A stretch of DNA of 64,000 bases from Cynocephalus volans (GCF_027409185.1 NC_084464.1:47281095-47345094), one strand, 5' to 3'; positions 22,675 to 35,140 are shown, numbered from the stretch's first letter. Translations and numbers: made by a program. The notes: generated from the sequence alone by a model not told the origin.

Positions 22675-22935
22675 GATTTAACATTTATTGCTGGCCTGCC
22701 ATATACCAGGTTCTCCCTAAATATCATCTCAAGGGGTAGGTACTATTTTCCTGATAATGATTATATTCATTTTACTAATGAGTTTAGTGAGTTCCTTACA
22801 GTCGTCTGAAATAACCCTTAGCCTGTTAAAAACCACCAAAGTTTTTGTGGGGAAAGTATTGGGAATATAAAAAAGGCATAATTAAATAGTACAGCCAGAA
22901 TTTGAACCCAGACTTTCTGATTCCAAAATAGATGC
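22675..22935 (+). repeat. MIR fragment
   Basis: GATTTAACATTTATTGCTGG at the left and TACAGCCAGAATTTGAACCC at the right, with a diverged middle. Confidence 0.55.
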
Positions 22936-23284
22936 CATGGTCCTAATACCCTGTAGAGTGGGAATAATCATCCTAGCCTAAGGGAGTGGGAGGGCCTCCT
23001 GAGGGAGATATGATTTGAGCTCTACCTCAGTTTGGGGTAGGGAAGAGGAACAGGCATTACAGGGAGAGAACAGGATGAAATTACAGATGTAAGACAAGTA
23101 ATTTAACAGATCTGAGTAAAGTCAGTGGTAAGTCCAAAAAGATAGCTTGAGATTTATTCCTGGAGGATCTTGAATGCTGTGTTGAACCTGGACTTTTTAG
23201 CGATTTAAAGTCTTTGAGCAGGAGTAGCAGCATGCACAGAGATGTACTTTGGGAAGACGACTTGTGTCAGTACCATGGTCTAGA

Positions 23285-23495
23285 GCTGTGTTGCCCAGTA
23301 TGGTAGTCACTGGCTACATGTAGCTATTTAAGTTTAACTTAATTAAAATAAAATAAAAAATTCAGTTCCTCAGTCATTCTAGTTACATCTCAAGTGCTCA
23401 ACAGCCACATGTAGCTAATGGCTAGCTTACCGGACAGTGCAGATATAAAACATTTCCATCACCACGGAATACTGTTGGACAGTGCTGGAGATGGG
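23285..23495 (+). mobile_element. hAT-Charlie non-autonomous element
   Basis: Contains two inverted TAGCCACATGTAGCTA-like stretches (GGCTACATGTAGCTATTTAA, CAGCCACATGTAGCTAATGG) and ends TTGGACAGTGCT, the pattern of a Charlie-derived MER element. Family name not assigned. Confidence 0.7.
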
Positions 23496-24019
23496 AGAGA
23501 CTGAGGGAAAAAGATTAGCTGGAGATCACTAATAATACACTAGTCTAAGGGAAAGGTTATCAAGTTGTAAACTCCTGGGGTGACAGTGGGGGTGACTAGG
23601 AAGGGCACGTGGAGAGCTGTCTTTAAAGGACTCACCAAATGTTTGGCTAAAGGCACATGATTTCATTATTATTTTTTGTAGTAGTCTTCTCTGGATTTTT
23701 CCAGCTCTATTATGTCTTTCTTGATTTCACAGAAACCCTGGTAGCTCATTTTTGTGTACTACTGGCAGGACCCTTCCCAACATGATGAGATGATCAGAAG
23801 CCCCTACTGACATGTAGATCCCACCTAGCAAGGCCTACTGAATTAATTGGAGGCGGGCCCAGAAGTCTGTTTTAAAAGACCTCCAAGTGATTCTGACACA
23901 AGGTAATATACGGTGACCATGTAAGTGTAGTTAATTGTCTTTAGTCAGCCTTTCAGTGCTAAATTTGGGGCCACTGTTAAAATACAAGCACTTTTGACTT
24001 AGCTCTTTCATCCCCCATA

Positions 24020-24072
24020 CTACCCTTATCCATCCATCCATCCACTCATCCATCATCCACTCATCCATCCAT
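24020..24072. repeat. (CCAT)n microsatellite, interrupted
   Basis: ATCCATCCATCCATCC runs with single-unit interruptions (ACTC). Confidence 0.95.
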
Positions 24073-24270
24073 TTGTTCATTTACATAATCTGTGTTCATT
24101 GTATTTTAAAAGCCAAGAATAAAAAATTTAAATACAACCCAATTTTCTGACTATTGACCTAATAGATGTGACATCCTGAAAACCTTTAGTTGCAAGTATA
24201 TTTTTCCCCTGATATTGTCTTCTTTCCTATGTTCTTTATAATTCCCAGAAGGCCAAATTCACTTCCAAAA

Positions 24271-24445
24271 AAATTTTTTTTAAAAATTTTATTTTGTCGA
24301 TATACATTGTGGCTGATTATTGCTCCCCATCACCAAAACCTCCCTCCCTTCTCCCTCCCCCCCTCCCCCCCAACAATGTCCTTTCTGTTTGCTTGTTGTA
24401 TCAACTTCAAGTAATTGTGGTTGTTATATCTTCTCCCCCCCCCGG

Positions 24446-24487
<42 letters not shown>

Positions 24488-25200
24488 TTATATATTAATT
24501 TTTAGCTCCCACCAATAAGTGAGAACATGTGTTATTTCTCTTTCTGTGCCTGACTTGTTTCACTTAATATAATTCTCTCGAGGTCCATCCATGTTGTTGC
24601 AAATGGCAGTATTTCATTCATTTTTATAGCTGAGTAGTATTCCATTGTGTAGATGTACCACATTTTCCATATCCACTCATCTGATGATGGACATTTGGGC
24701 TGGTTCCAACTCTTGGCTATTGTAAAGAGTGCTGCGATGAACATTGGGGAACAGGTATACCTTCGACTTGATGATTTCCATTCCTCTGGATATATTCCCA
24801 ACAGTGGGATAGCTGGGTCGTATGGTAGATCTATCTGCAATTGTTTGAGGAACCTCCATACCATTTTCCATAGAGGCTGCACCATTTTGCAGTCCCACCA
24901 ACAATGTATGAGAGTTCCTTTTTCTCCGCAACCTCGCCAGCATTTATCGTTCAGGGTCTTTTGGATTTTAGCCATCCTAACTGGGGTTAGATGGTATCTC
25001 AGTGTGGTTTTGATTTGCATTTCCCGGATGCTGAGTGATGTTGAGCATTTTTTCATATGTCTGTTGGCCATTTGTATATCTTCCTTAGAGAAATGCCTAT
25101 TTAGCTCTTTTGCCCATTTTTTAATTGGGTTGCTTGTTTTCTTCTTGTAAAGTTGTTTGAGTTCCTTATATATTCTGGTTATTAATCCTTTGTCAGATGT
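24271..25200 (-). mobile_element. Lineage-specific LINE-1, 5' truncated
   Basis: Flanked by the 10-bp duplication ACTTCCAAAA (24261-24270 and 25201-25210). The minus strand encodes an uninterrupted L1 ORF2p C-terminus of 179 codons (25071-24532), with the recognisable Cys/His region ending in [11 protein letters not shown], then [11 protein letters not shown] and [15 protein letters not shown] 3' UTR and tail follow, toward lower coordinates. The intact frame and clean duplication suggest it is much younger than the other L1s here. As a 5'-truncated copy it cannot move by itself. Confidence 0.92.
24449..24484. repeat. (GT)n microsatellite in the L1 3' UTR
   Basis: About 17 GT units directly after a run of C, both inside the 3' UTR of the L1 at 24271-25200. 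Confidence 0.97.
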
Positions 25201-25767
25201 ACTTCCAAAATTTTGAAATAAGTATTTGTAATTCCATCAGAAACATCCCTTAGCCTGTTACTATCCAGGTTTTTATGGGGAATGTATTGAGAATAGGAAA
25301 GGCATAAGAAAAGAGCAATGCCTTTAGTATCCGCCAGTCACTCTGTCTACTGTCTGGGCATGACCATAGGACACATGAACAGCGAACCTTTAATAGGATG
25401 TGGTGAGAGTAATACCAGTAGGGTGCGTTGGAGGGATACTCATTATGGGAACGGAGATGTTGGAGAAGACTTCACAGGGGGACACTGAAACATAAATAGG
25501 CTCGACGGGACAAGGGTATGTGTGTGCGGATGGGTGGGGTGTTGGTCAGAGGGGACAAAATGAACAAAAGCAGTGAAGTCTGCAAGGACGAGGAACAGCT
25601 CAAGAGTTGGATGGTGGGGCGCGGGCAGAGGACCAATTACAGGCTTGTGACAATACCAAGAGAATTTGAAAGGATTCAGCTTGCAAAACGCCCACACTTG
25701 TCATTGCCATTCCACAAAGCCTTTCAACGTAGAGACAATACCTGAGAGATAAGCTCCCAGGGACGAC

Positions 25768-26110
25768 CTTCATTCATTCCACAAACATTGACCGAGCGCC
25801 GCGACGTGCCGGCCCTGCAGACGACGGACGCAGCCTTCGCCCTGTGACCGGCACCCGCGCCGGGGACCCGCCACAGCCTCGCCGCTCACAACCTGCAGCC
25901 CCACACTCCCGGGCGTCTCCCGGCAGCGGCTCACCTGGTTCCCCGGCCGGGGTGGGAGTACGGGCGCGGGGCTCCCACATGGCTCCGCTCCGGCCTGGCG
26001 GCGCTGCAGACGCGGACGCCGGCGGTTCCTGAGCCGTTGCTGCCGAACCCGGGGGTGGGGGTGGGGTGGTGCCGAGGTGAGGGAACATGAGCAGCCCGGG
26101 GGTGGGGAGC
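25768..26110 (-). promoter_or_regulatory. SLC26A8: CpG island, probable SLC26A8 promoter and first exon
   Basis: Dense CpG DNA starts abruptly near 25795 and fades after 26110. On the minus strand a good donor, CCAG|GTGAGC, lies with its last exonic base at 25935, so a non-coding SLC26A8 exon 1 ending there would splice to 20181. Human SLC26A8 also starts about 3 kb from MAPK14 exon 1. The transcription start cannot be placed from sequence alone. A 192-codon open frame on this strand (26352-25774) is a GC-rich artefact. Confidence 0.5.
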
Positions 26111-26419
26111 GGGCAGAGGGGTGCGTGGGCTGCAGGAGCCCCTCGTACCTGTGGGCTGTGGTATCTGGGTACCTGTGCCACCCAGGCGCCTACTTTCTCC
26201 AGCATTTTACTACTCTTGATTGAGTGCCTACTTGGTGCCAGGCCTCGTGCTCTGTACTTGACACACAGCAATTGACTCAAGTCTCCCGAAGACCCCCTCA
26301 GGGCAGAAGAAGAAGGCATGAGGAAACAAACGCTAGGTGGCTCTCTGCCCACAAGCTTGGCTCTCTCACTTGGATGTCACTCTCCCGCCCAGGTCTCTTG
26401 CTCTACACACACCCATACC

Positions 26420-26830
26420 ATCCGCATCCACACCCTTTATCCTCATCTGTCGGAAGCTCAGTCCCTGTCACTATCTCTCACTACACCTTGTATTTCCACT
26501 TGGCCCAGTTGCTGGTTTACCCTTTTTTGACTACTGTATTAATGACTAACTTATTATCCACTTTACATATTCCTTTTTGTAAACTGTCTCACCCCCATAA
26601 GGGCAGGGTGGTTTTTTTAAAAAATTTTTATCTCGTTCATTAACGGTTGTGTCACCAGTGCCTAGAACAGTATGGTGGACATAGTAAGTGCTCAACACAT
26701 TTGTATTGTGTGTTGACTGTAAGCTCCATGCAGGCAGCAACCATGGTTTCTAAACACCTTTCTACCAGAAGTTCGTGGCACCTAGTAGGCATTCAATACA
26801 TATTGGTTGACTGAGTGAATGAATGTACTG
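26420..26830 (+). repeat. LINE-2 3' end
   Basis: Typical L2 tail order: CCATAAGGGCAGGGTGG, CAGTGCCTAGAACAGTATGG and AGTAAGTGCTCAACACATTT, ending with GACTGAGTGAATGAATG. The second half (GTAAGCTCCATGCAGGCAGC ...) looks like a repeated tail unit. Confidence 0.75.
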
Positions 26831-27767
26831 CTTACTTCATCTTTACCCTTTTATTCACCCTGACCTCATCATCCCAATTTGTTGGGTAAAATTTGAATTT
26901 CCTAGGATTCCCACTTCCAAGCTTCTTCCTTCCCCTTGTATCCATCCACTCATCCCCTTGATGCCTCACTCCCACCCCTCATTTCTCCACAGTCATGTTT
27001 TTGCTCTCACTATTACTTCTTCTTATTATTATCTCTATTACTTCCTAGAAAGCTCCTTAACCTCCAGGTTGGCTTGGAACATTCTCAAGCAGCATGTCTT
27101 TGTAGGCAAGAGAATCCAGCCTAAGCCACATCGGATCCAAACAGCTTTCCACAAATCACTTAGGACCCTGTTTTTCAGTTTTATGTTGTTTTCCTTGAGG
27201 AGAACCAAGAATTCTGCACCACCTCTTATATCGAGATCTTGGTTTTTGTTCATAATTTTTTCAACAAATATTTATGAGGTGTCATTTATGTTTTAGATAG
27301 TGTGCTAGATGTTGGGACAAGTTGGGCAAAGTCTGAGCCCTCCAAGGGGTGCGTAACACAAAAGAGAAAAATCATGGGAGGTGATGAAAACTGCTCTGGT
27401 TTGGATCTACTTGTTTGTAACCAAAATAACTAAGAGAATAAAATAGGGTCCACATTCTTCAGCTTATTATAACAAATGTTAGCATAGAAATCGTTTGATA
27501 ATAGTGGGTTTTGCCCAATCACATTTATTCTCTTGTCTGGCTATTACAAATGACCCTGTTTGGTGGAAATGTAAGTCAGGAATTCTTTTGCAGAAGGCAG
27601 AACCTGGAACCAAGGCTTAAGAAAGGTCAGTTGACTTGCCTAAATGCGACACTGCCAGAAGAGCACTCCCTGCCCTGTTCTTACTTGGAAAGGCATGATT
27701 TAAATGCGAAAAACCTCTTCACTGGAAGATTCTTCAGGGCAGAAGTTCTTTTAAAACCCTCAGGGCC

Positions 27768-27965
27768 GTGGTTTTCAGAATGCTTCTCAAAGAGAAATAC
27801 CAGAGACTTTCCTGAATCAGAACCATTGGAATGTATTATAAAAATGCCCATTCTTGATGCCCACCTCTGACTTATCCAGTTAGAGTCCCTGTGGGTCCTG
27901 GGAATCTGCATTCTAAAACAAACCTCTAGGGTGATTCTTCAGCACGTAAAAGTACTTAAGAACTA
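27768..27965 (-). mobile_element. MER5-like hAT fragment
   Basis: Contains GAATCAGAACCATTGGAATG and GGGTCCTGGGAATCTGCATT, the order seen in MER5-type elements such as those at 39648 and 47400. Orientation uncertain. Confidence 0.5.
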
Positions 27966-28385
27966 CTAGGAGAGCTGCGGTAGAAAACCTCAGCTTTGAT
28001 CCAGGGCTAATAGTGGCCTCTGGGATAGATTTCGTCAGAATCCTGAAGAGTAAGCCATTGTCCTTGAGCAGATGGGAAAGCAACGACTTCCCGGCCTGAA
28101 CGATCTCTTTTTTGTGCCAGTATTTCTTGGAAATTGGGGGTTCCGCGGGGCAGGTGCTCGGCTGCTGGTGACTACTTGCAGTTCAAAGATCTTTCGGCAC
28201 TTTCCCCCGACATCCTATTTGTCACTGTCGCTTTCCACCATGGAGCCAGGCATTTGATCCGCCGACCACGATGGGGCGCACGCGGCATGCGTTGACCGCT
28301 TATCCCTTCCTTCCCCTGTCCGCCTTCGCTCTGTAAAGAACAGTCCTTGGGAGTTCCTGCCTCTGGTCGCCAGCTGTTGCTCTCT

Positions 28386-28395
28386 TCTCGCGAGA
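28386..28395. promoter_or_regulatory. TCTCGCGAGA palindrome, upstream copy
   Basis: Exact TCTCGCGAGA, a CpG-island promoter element known from many mammalian TATA-less promoters. It lies 104 bp upstream of a second exact copy. Confidence 0.8.
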
Positions 28396-28489
28396 ACTGC
28401 TCATACCGTCCTTTCCTCTCATAAACCCCCTCCCACGGCAGGTTCCATATTGGGTAAAGTCTAGGCTCGCGGAGAGTCCCAGGAGGTGT

Positions 28490-28499
28490 TCTCGCGAGA
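28490..28499. promoter_or_regulatory. MAPK14: TCTCGCGAGA palindrome, probable MAPK14 core promoter
   Basis: Exact TCTCGCGAGA followed at once by CTACGGCGGG. In other genes such motifs sit close to the transcription start. That would place the MAPK14 start near 28500 and give a 5' UTR of about 390 nt, near the human length as I remember it. No TATA box is visible. Confidence 0.6.
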
Positions 28500-29007
<508 letters not shown>

Positions 29008-32000
29008 TGAGTGTCGCCGGGCCTGGGGCTGCGGTAGGCAGGGTGGCCCCTCATGCCCGAGGGCCAGGCCTGCCCCCACGGCTCAGCGATGCGCCAAGCG
29101 GCAGGAATTTTCCTCGGGGGAGGGCATTGCTTACCCTACGAGCCCTGCCTGTCCTGCACCCTTCTCCCTGCACACCCAGGTATGTGATGAGCCGTGTGCA
29201 GGACGCCGGTCCGCTGTGGGTTGTGGGTGGTGGTGCTGGAGCTCGGTCCTGGCTCGTACCCTGCGCGTCCTCCTCTTGGAGGGTTGCTGCTCCCGGAGCA
29301 GACACAAGGGGAGGAGCGGCTCTCCTTAGGGGTCTCCCTGCTGGTGTCGAGCAGAAGGACCCTCTCCCGGGGTGCACCCACCCCCGGGACGCCGGAGCCT
29401 GCCGTCTGAGCAGACAAGCCGGAGGAGCTGCTGGGAGAAGCAGAGGGGCAAAACCCGACCGGGAGACTACAGTCATCTGAATAGAACTGACGAGGAGGGA
29501 GCTCTCTCTGGGCTTTTTTTTTTTTTACACACTTCTGTCGAAATCCCATTTGAGAAGCGTTCTTTTTGAATTCGCACTTTAACTAGCAGCGACCCATAGA
29601 GCTTCAAATGCCGAGTTTATCTCGGTGAGCATTGTGCCAGCTTGAGTGGTGTGTTTCCTATTCGGCTGAAAGCGTATTTCCTTTTCGTGGAGGGGGAGGG
29701 GGGTTTGGTAGTGCCTGCGAGAACACTGCAGCTTGAGAAACTGGCGGCTTCACTGATTAGTCACATACCACTGCTCATTTAAGTATTCTTTGGCCAAAAC
29801 AATTTTCTCATTTGGAGCAAGAGATTCAGATCTGTTGGGCTTCCTCAAGATCAAAAAGTTATTAGCAGTACTGGCAGGTATCGTAAAATTTTTTAATTGA
29901 GATAATTCCAGCGAATACTGTGTTTTAAAAATTCCTCAGAGTTGTTAAGGAACTAACTTATCTACATTTATGGCCTGAGGTACACAATGGTTTTCATAAG
30001 GATATGGAACGTATAGCAAAGGAAGGGCAGAGATACTTTCCAGCTTTATTTAATTTATATCGTGAATGTTTAAAAGTAAATCGATACCATAAAATTCCTA
30101 GACCTGAATTATTCCGCTAACTTTTCTGTAACTTCCAAGGTTTTATACTCTGTATTTTAAGTTACTGTGATTTGAGAGCTCCTGATGTGAAACTAATTAT
30201 CGGATTTAATTGTTAGCTTTTTCTGTATTTTAGTAATTCATGTGCATGATCATTTGAAACGGGCCCTGTAAAATGTTTTTAAGTTTTGGAACAAATTCCA
30301 AGCTTTTGGTTGTGTTAATCTTTAAATATGACTCCTGTGTTTCTTAAAGTCACATCATGAATTTCCTGTTTGGTAGAATCTTCTGGGTAAGTGCGATTGT
30401 GCAATTGTGTCCAGCAACAGATCATATTGCATTTTCAAGTTCAAGCTGCTTAAGTTATGCTGCAGATGGCCCATGCCTGACATCTTTCTCTCATTTTTGC
30501 TTACGGCAGTTTACATTTTAAAGGAATTTGCAGCATTTTACATTCACTATATATATTTGTTGTTAATTTGCTAATTTTCAAAGATGTATTTGGATCATTG
30601 CTCCTTTAATATTGAATAGCTCATTAATATACCTCCATTTGTCATTTTTGAATTGACACATTAATTTTCGTAGTATCAGGTTTTAGCTTACAATGGTATT
30701 TAAATTTTAATGGAGTGATACAGCAGGATAACTCAACTATTGGGAATTTAGGTGAACTTGAATAGAACTGCTTGTAAGCTTTCCCTGCTATTTGTGTGAT
30801 TAACTCTGCACTCCAACAGAAGATCCAGATTTATAGTAAAGTGCCATTAAATTGAACTCCACATTTCTTTAACACTATGCTTTTCTGTGGTATAGAAGCC
30901 AGCAGTATCTGACACTTGAAAGTGCTTTTGTTAAAACAGATTTTTAAAAATAGAGAATACATTAACATTATATAAAATTCAAAGGGTATAAAAGGGTATT
31001 CAGTGAAAAGTCTCTTTTCCCTTCTGTTCTCCAGCCACACTATTCCCTTCCTCAGAGACAACCATTGTTACATGTCTTGTGTGTCTTTCCAGGGAGGCAG
31101 AAGTTATTTTGTTTGTGTTTGTTTTTTAGTAGTATGTCCACTAAAGGGATTTAAGATGTAACCTATCTATTGGTAGAGGAAAATACAACTTAAATTATAT
31201 AACAATTGACTCTAAACAAATGTAATTGATTTTGGAATGAAAATACCAGAATTTAGATTTATAAGTGTTACGTCATTCAGAGTAGTTGTTTAAAGTTGTT
31301 TTTTCAGTAAGCAACTTTTCAGGTGTGGCAGAAAACAGTTTTTGGAACTTCTTAGAGTCCACTTTGGAGCCTTTGTTACTTTTCTCTGTCTTCATCCTTT
31401 AAGTGCAGATTTGTTTTTAGGAAATAACAGTCAAACTGAATCCAAATAACTTAGGGAATTTGGTCTCAATGTTTGTTGAAAAAGATTAGGCAATCAGGTT
31501 GGTGATTCTGTTTTAGGTCAGATAGGAGTTATAACTATAAAGCAGTGACACAGAATTTTTTGTGTGTGACTTGTAGAACTGGACCTGAAGTCTGTTCCAA
31601 AAAACAATCTGAATTTTATGAGTATTTTAAGGAATGCAATATCACTGAAATATGTGCTAGTTTCCTAATTGCTCTGAAATGTGGCACACTTTGATGTGTA
31701 ACTTTTTAAAAAAAAGTTTTATTTTAACCTTATTATTTTAATTTGTACAAAGTATATAGTAAAAAAGCACATAGCAGCTTGTGCAATAACCAGCTATGAA
31801 TCAAAGATCAAGGAAACAGAATAGAAATTTGAAAATTGATAAGATTTTACAAATATGCCTTTTCTTTTTCAAGGATAAAGGGAACTAAACTAAGTCTTGC
31901 AGTTTTAAGGAACTTTGTGTATTGTCAGTGAGGGGAAATGAAGCAAAATTGTTTAAGAATATGTTGTTGCAAAGCATTGATTTTGTGGTTTTGGGACAGA

Positions 32001-32287
32001 AGAGAATCTTTGTGGTGAGTTTAAGGAAATATAAACAGGAACTTAAGTGCTTTTCTTTTAGGGTATGGTTTTTCCAGTCCCTTGGTGTTGATTAGGGGAG
32101 GTAGGGCAATGGTAACCATAAAATAGGAGGTGAGAGTTGAGAATCACTCTTGGGTCATATTCAGCTATTCATTGAATACCAACTATGGGTCAGATAGCAA
32201 GCTGGGTTCTTAAGATAGAGTGCTGAACAAGACACAACAAGACAGTTCATTCCCTTATAGAGCTTATAGCCTAGTGGGCTTAACAGC

Positions 32288-32372
32288 TACGAGGGTACTT
32301 CAAAAAGTTTGTGGAAAAATAGAATTAAAAGATAATATAGACCTTTCCACAAACTTTTTGAAGTACCCTGTA
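32288..32372. mobile_element. Mariner-like palindromic MITE, copy 3 (perfect hairpin)
   Basis: TA...TA bounded, 81 bp internal. The arms are exactly complementary over 25 bases (left arm starts GGGTACTTCAAAAAGTTTGT, right arm ends ACTTTTTGAAGTACCC), with GAATTAAAAGATAATAT in the loop. This is the best preserved copy in the window and sits inside an older L2/MIR-like tract. Confidence 0.92.
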
Positions 32373-33756
32373 CATTTTATGGATTGCTTACTATGTTCTA
32401 GGCATTGTGCTGTGCACTTTGTATTTATCATCAGCATATAAAGTATGTAACGAAACTTTTACTAAAAGAAAAAGAGGATGGCCAGTTTTATTAAGAAATC
32501 AAATCCAGCTTCCTAAATGCTTTGTGGAACAAGACTGTTCCAATAAATATAATAAAAATAAATAAAGCTAAATTTTTTTAGTATTAATGGCCATTCACCA
32601 TTTAATTTTTTTTTTTTTTTTATTTAGAATGAGCCAGGGCCCAAATAAATAAAAATACATCATTGTTTAGTATGCAAAGATGACTTTCTTGACTCCTGAT
32701 CAGTGAGAAGGGCATGCCCTTTACTTTTCTAGTGTCGATAATAGGTCCATGATGGTCTTTCCTTGCATGTCCTTTTCTTTTTAACCCAAAGCAAGGTAGT
32801 TGGCTGAATATTACCCGTGCCAGTCAACAAGAAATATTTAAGTATAATTAATGGCAAATATTTGTATTATTGATGTATAAAGACTGTTTTAAGAAAGAGT
32901 TCAGTCAAGTTGGTTATAGAGTTATATTTTATTTATTGATTTCCATTTTTCGACTGATAGTTTCCACTGGCTCCGATTTAAAATGAGTATCCTGGACCTC
33001 CAGCTTTCCAATTTTGCCATTTTAATTTCTTGATATTGAGGAATACTATGCTTTTGATTTCCCTCTAACTCAGCCTCAGATATGATCTGTGTTGACTTTG
33101 ACTTTCATGGGCAACAGTGCAGATGGTGCTGAGCCCCTGGGGCTCAGGATTCAAAAGTGGAAAAATTCACTGGGCTAGATCACTCTCACTTTAGTATTAA
33201 CTGACCTTTTAATGGGATTTTAACAGTTTATAAAGTATTTTCATTCAAAGCATTATCAATCAGTCCTCAATAGCTCCATGAAGACTTTATTATTAACCCA
33301 GTTTTACAGGTGAAGTGCTGGACTCATTCATTGAAGGAAAGGGATACTTGTTAGTGCTTCCTTGTTTTCGGTTCTGAGGTTTCTAGGCTTTAGTTGTCTC
33401 CTTACCTGTAGATGTGGGCTGCTAAAGTTGTGTTGTGGCTCCTTTTGTTGTGCAGTTTGCCTCCTTTCCTGAAGAAAGGGGTTGCTGAGTCATTTGCGAT
33501 AGAGCTGCGTCTGTAATCCCGTCAGTATCATTGTGCAGCTAATCTGAGGAGTAATGACTTAACCCATTAAAGTCACATCTTTCCTCAGAATTGATAAACC
33601 AGAAATGAACTCATTGTCCAGATTAAAATTATTAGGCATTGTGAATACTTAATTCCCAAAATTATGAGTCCTGTTGGTTCCAAATTCTTCAGCGTGCATT
33701 TATATATAAAGTTGGGACACTCTGTACATGTTTGCATTATATAAGCATAGGATATA

Positions 33757-33954
33757 CAGTCATGCACTACATAATGATGTTTTGATCAACGACTGACCGC
33801 ATATACAACAGTGGTCAGAGCAATAGGCTATACCATATAGCCCAGGTGTACATCTAGGTTTGTGTAGTACACTCTATGATGTTCAGCCAACAACAAAATC
33901 ACGTAACAACATGTTTCTCTGAACATATTCCCATCGTTAAGGGACGAGTGACTG
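33757..33954 (+). mobile_element. MER2-like Tigger element, internally deleted
   Basis: Starts CAGTCATGCACTACATAATG directly after TA and ends GGGACGAGTGACTG. The internal text (GGCTATACCATATAGCCCAG) is the pogo/Tigger MER2 pattern. About 200 bp, so a short deletion derivative of the type seen at 46024. Confidence 0.8.
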
Positions 33955-34559
33955 AATTTAGAGATAACTGCCTCCCCAGGCCTTTGAAAATACATTAGAG
34001 TTTTGCTCTTTACTGTGAAATTTGGTATAAAGCTGATGCGTTCCTATCCACTTTATGGTTGCTGTGTACTTGGAAGTCATGCACGTGTTTCTTCAGGACA
34101 AAAACCTTTTTAAACTTGAAATTTTTTTGTAAAAGAAACCTTCAGTATTATAAATAGTTTGTCTTTGCACAGTGCTTCCTTAAATTAAGTACATATGTGT
34201 TAAAGATTTATAAAATTAATCAGCTTTCCAATGTTCAGGCCTTTTAAGAATTTATTCTGAGGAAGAAGAAGATGGTGGTTTATAATTTCTGCACTTGACA
34301 AATAGGTCCCGCGTTCCGGGCACGTTTGGCTCCTGGGCTGAATGTTGGGGAGGAAGACGTACAGGAGAGTGAGAAGTCTAGGGTGATCCCTAAATTTTGA
34401 TGTTTGGCAGATGGATAGATTTTAGTGCCTTTTCTGAGCTCTGGAGTGCTCTAATAGGGTACAGGATTGTGGAGGGGAAGCAGGAGGAAGATGGGTTTAC
34501 ACTATCTCCTTGAAGAGAGGACTCTGCATATTATACTTATACCTAGAGCACCTACAATG

Positions 34560-35140
34560 TACATGTTGCTCTTTAGGTGCTGGATATGGAATATGAAGAA
34601 AACAGACAAAAATTTCTGCTAAGAAGCTATATTTTCAGCGGGATGGCAGTGGAAGTAGGCAATATGTCAGATAATAAGTGCTGTGGAGAAAATGAAGCAT
34701 GGGAGGGAGAGTGCTGGGATGGATGTGTTGCAATTTTAAACATGGTGGGCAAGGTAGGCCTCAATGATAAAGTGACAATTGAGCAAAAACCTGAAGGAGG
34801 TGTAATGTAGGACACTGCTTGCACATGGGTGAGGTAGGGAAGTAAGAACATTCCAGACTGAGAGGTTAGCAAGTACAATGGCCCTGAGGCAAAGGCCCTG
34901 TACTCCAGAATAGCTAGGAGACCAGTATGGCTAGAGCTGAATGAACCAGGGGCGAAATATTAAGTAAGAGGGGCAGGGCAGGTTGAGGGGCTTCAGACAG
35001 ACAGGGATCATCACATAGGGTTTTATTTGCCTTTTTGAGGATTGTGACTTTTACTCTAAGTGAGAGGAAAAGCCAAAGACCAGAGGAGAGAGATGATCTA
35101 ACTTATTTTTTAACAGATCACTCTGCTCTGGGTCCCTGTT
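34560..35140 (-). repeat. LINE-2 fragment (antisense)
   Basis: The plus strand resembles reverse-complement L2: GACAATTGAGCAAAAACCTG, CAGACTGAGAGGTTAGCAAG and TAACAGATCACTCTGCTCTG. No coding capacity remains. Confidence 0.65.

Larger units (their letters stand above)
20182..25934 (-). other. SLC26A8: SLC26A8 intron 1 (assuming the exon 1 donor at 25935)
   Basis: About 5.75 kb with MIR/L2 fragments (20270-20460, 20590-20810, 21285-21470, 22675-22935, 22970-23210), a hAT element (23285-23495), MER5-like DNA near 23770-23895, a (CCAT)n repeat and a younger antisense L1 (24271-25200). Nothing recognised in 21500-22670. Confidence 0.6.
26110..28380. other. Intergenic region between SLC26A8 and MAPK14
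   Basis: About 2.3 kb. Holds a MIR-like piece (26205-26320), an L2 3' end (26420-26830), an L2/MER-like piece (about 27245-27400) and a MER5-like hAT piece (27768-27965). No exon was recognised. GC content rises from about 28140 towards the MAPK14 promoter. Confidence 0.7.

Noticed and set aside
24020..24072. Possible CRISPR-like short repeat array
   Set aside because: It is a simple (CCAT)n microsatellite with no spacers; nothing else in the window resembles an array, as expected for a mammalian genome.
24653..25150. 165-codon plus-strand frame
   Set aside because: It is the antisense of the L1 ORF2 frame on the minus strand.
25774..26352. 192-codon minus-strand frame at the SLC26A8 end
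   Set aside because: Composition is Pro/Ala/Arg/Gly-rich from CpG-island DNA and it starts outside the island without a domain; more likely promoter and 5' UTR.
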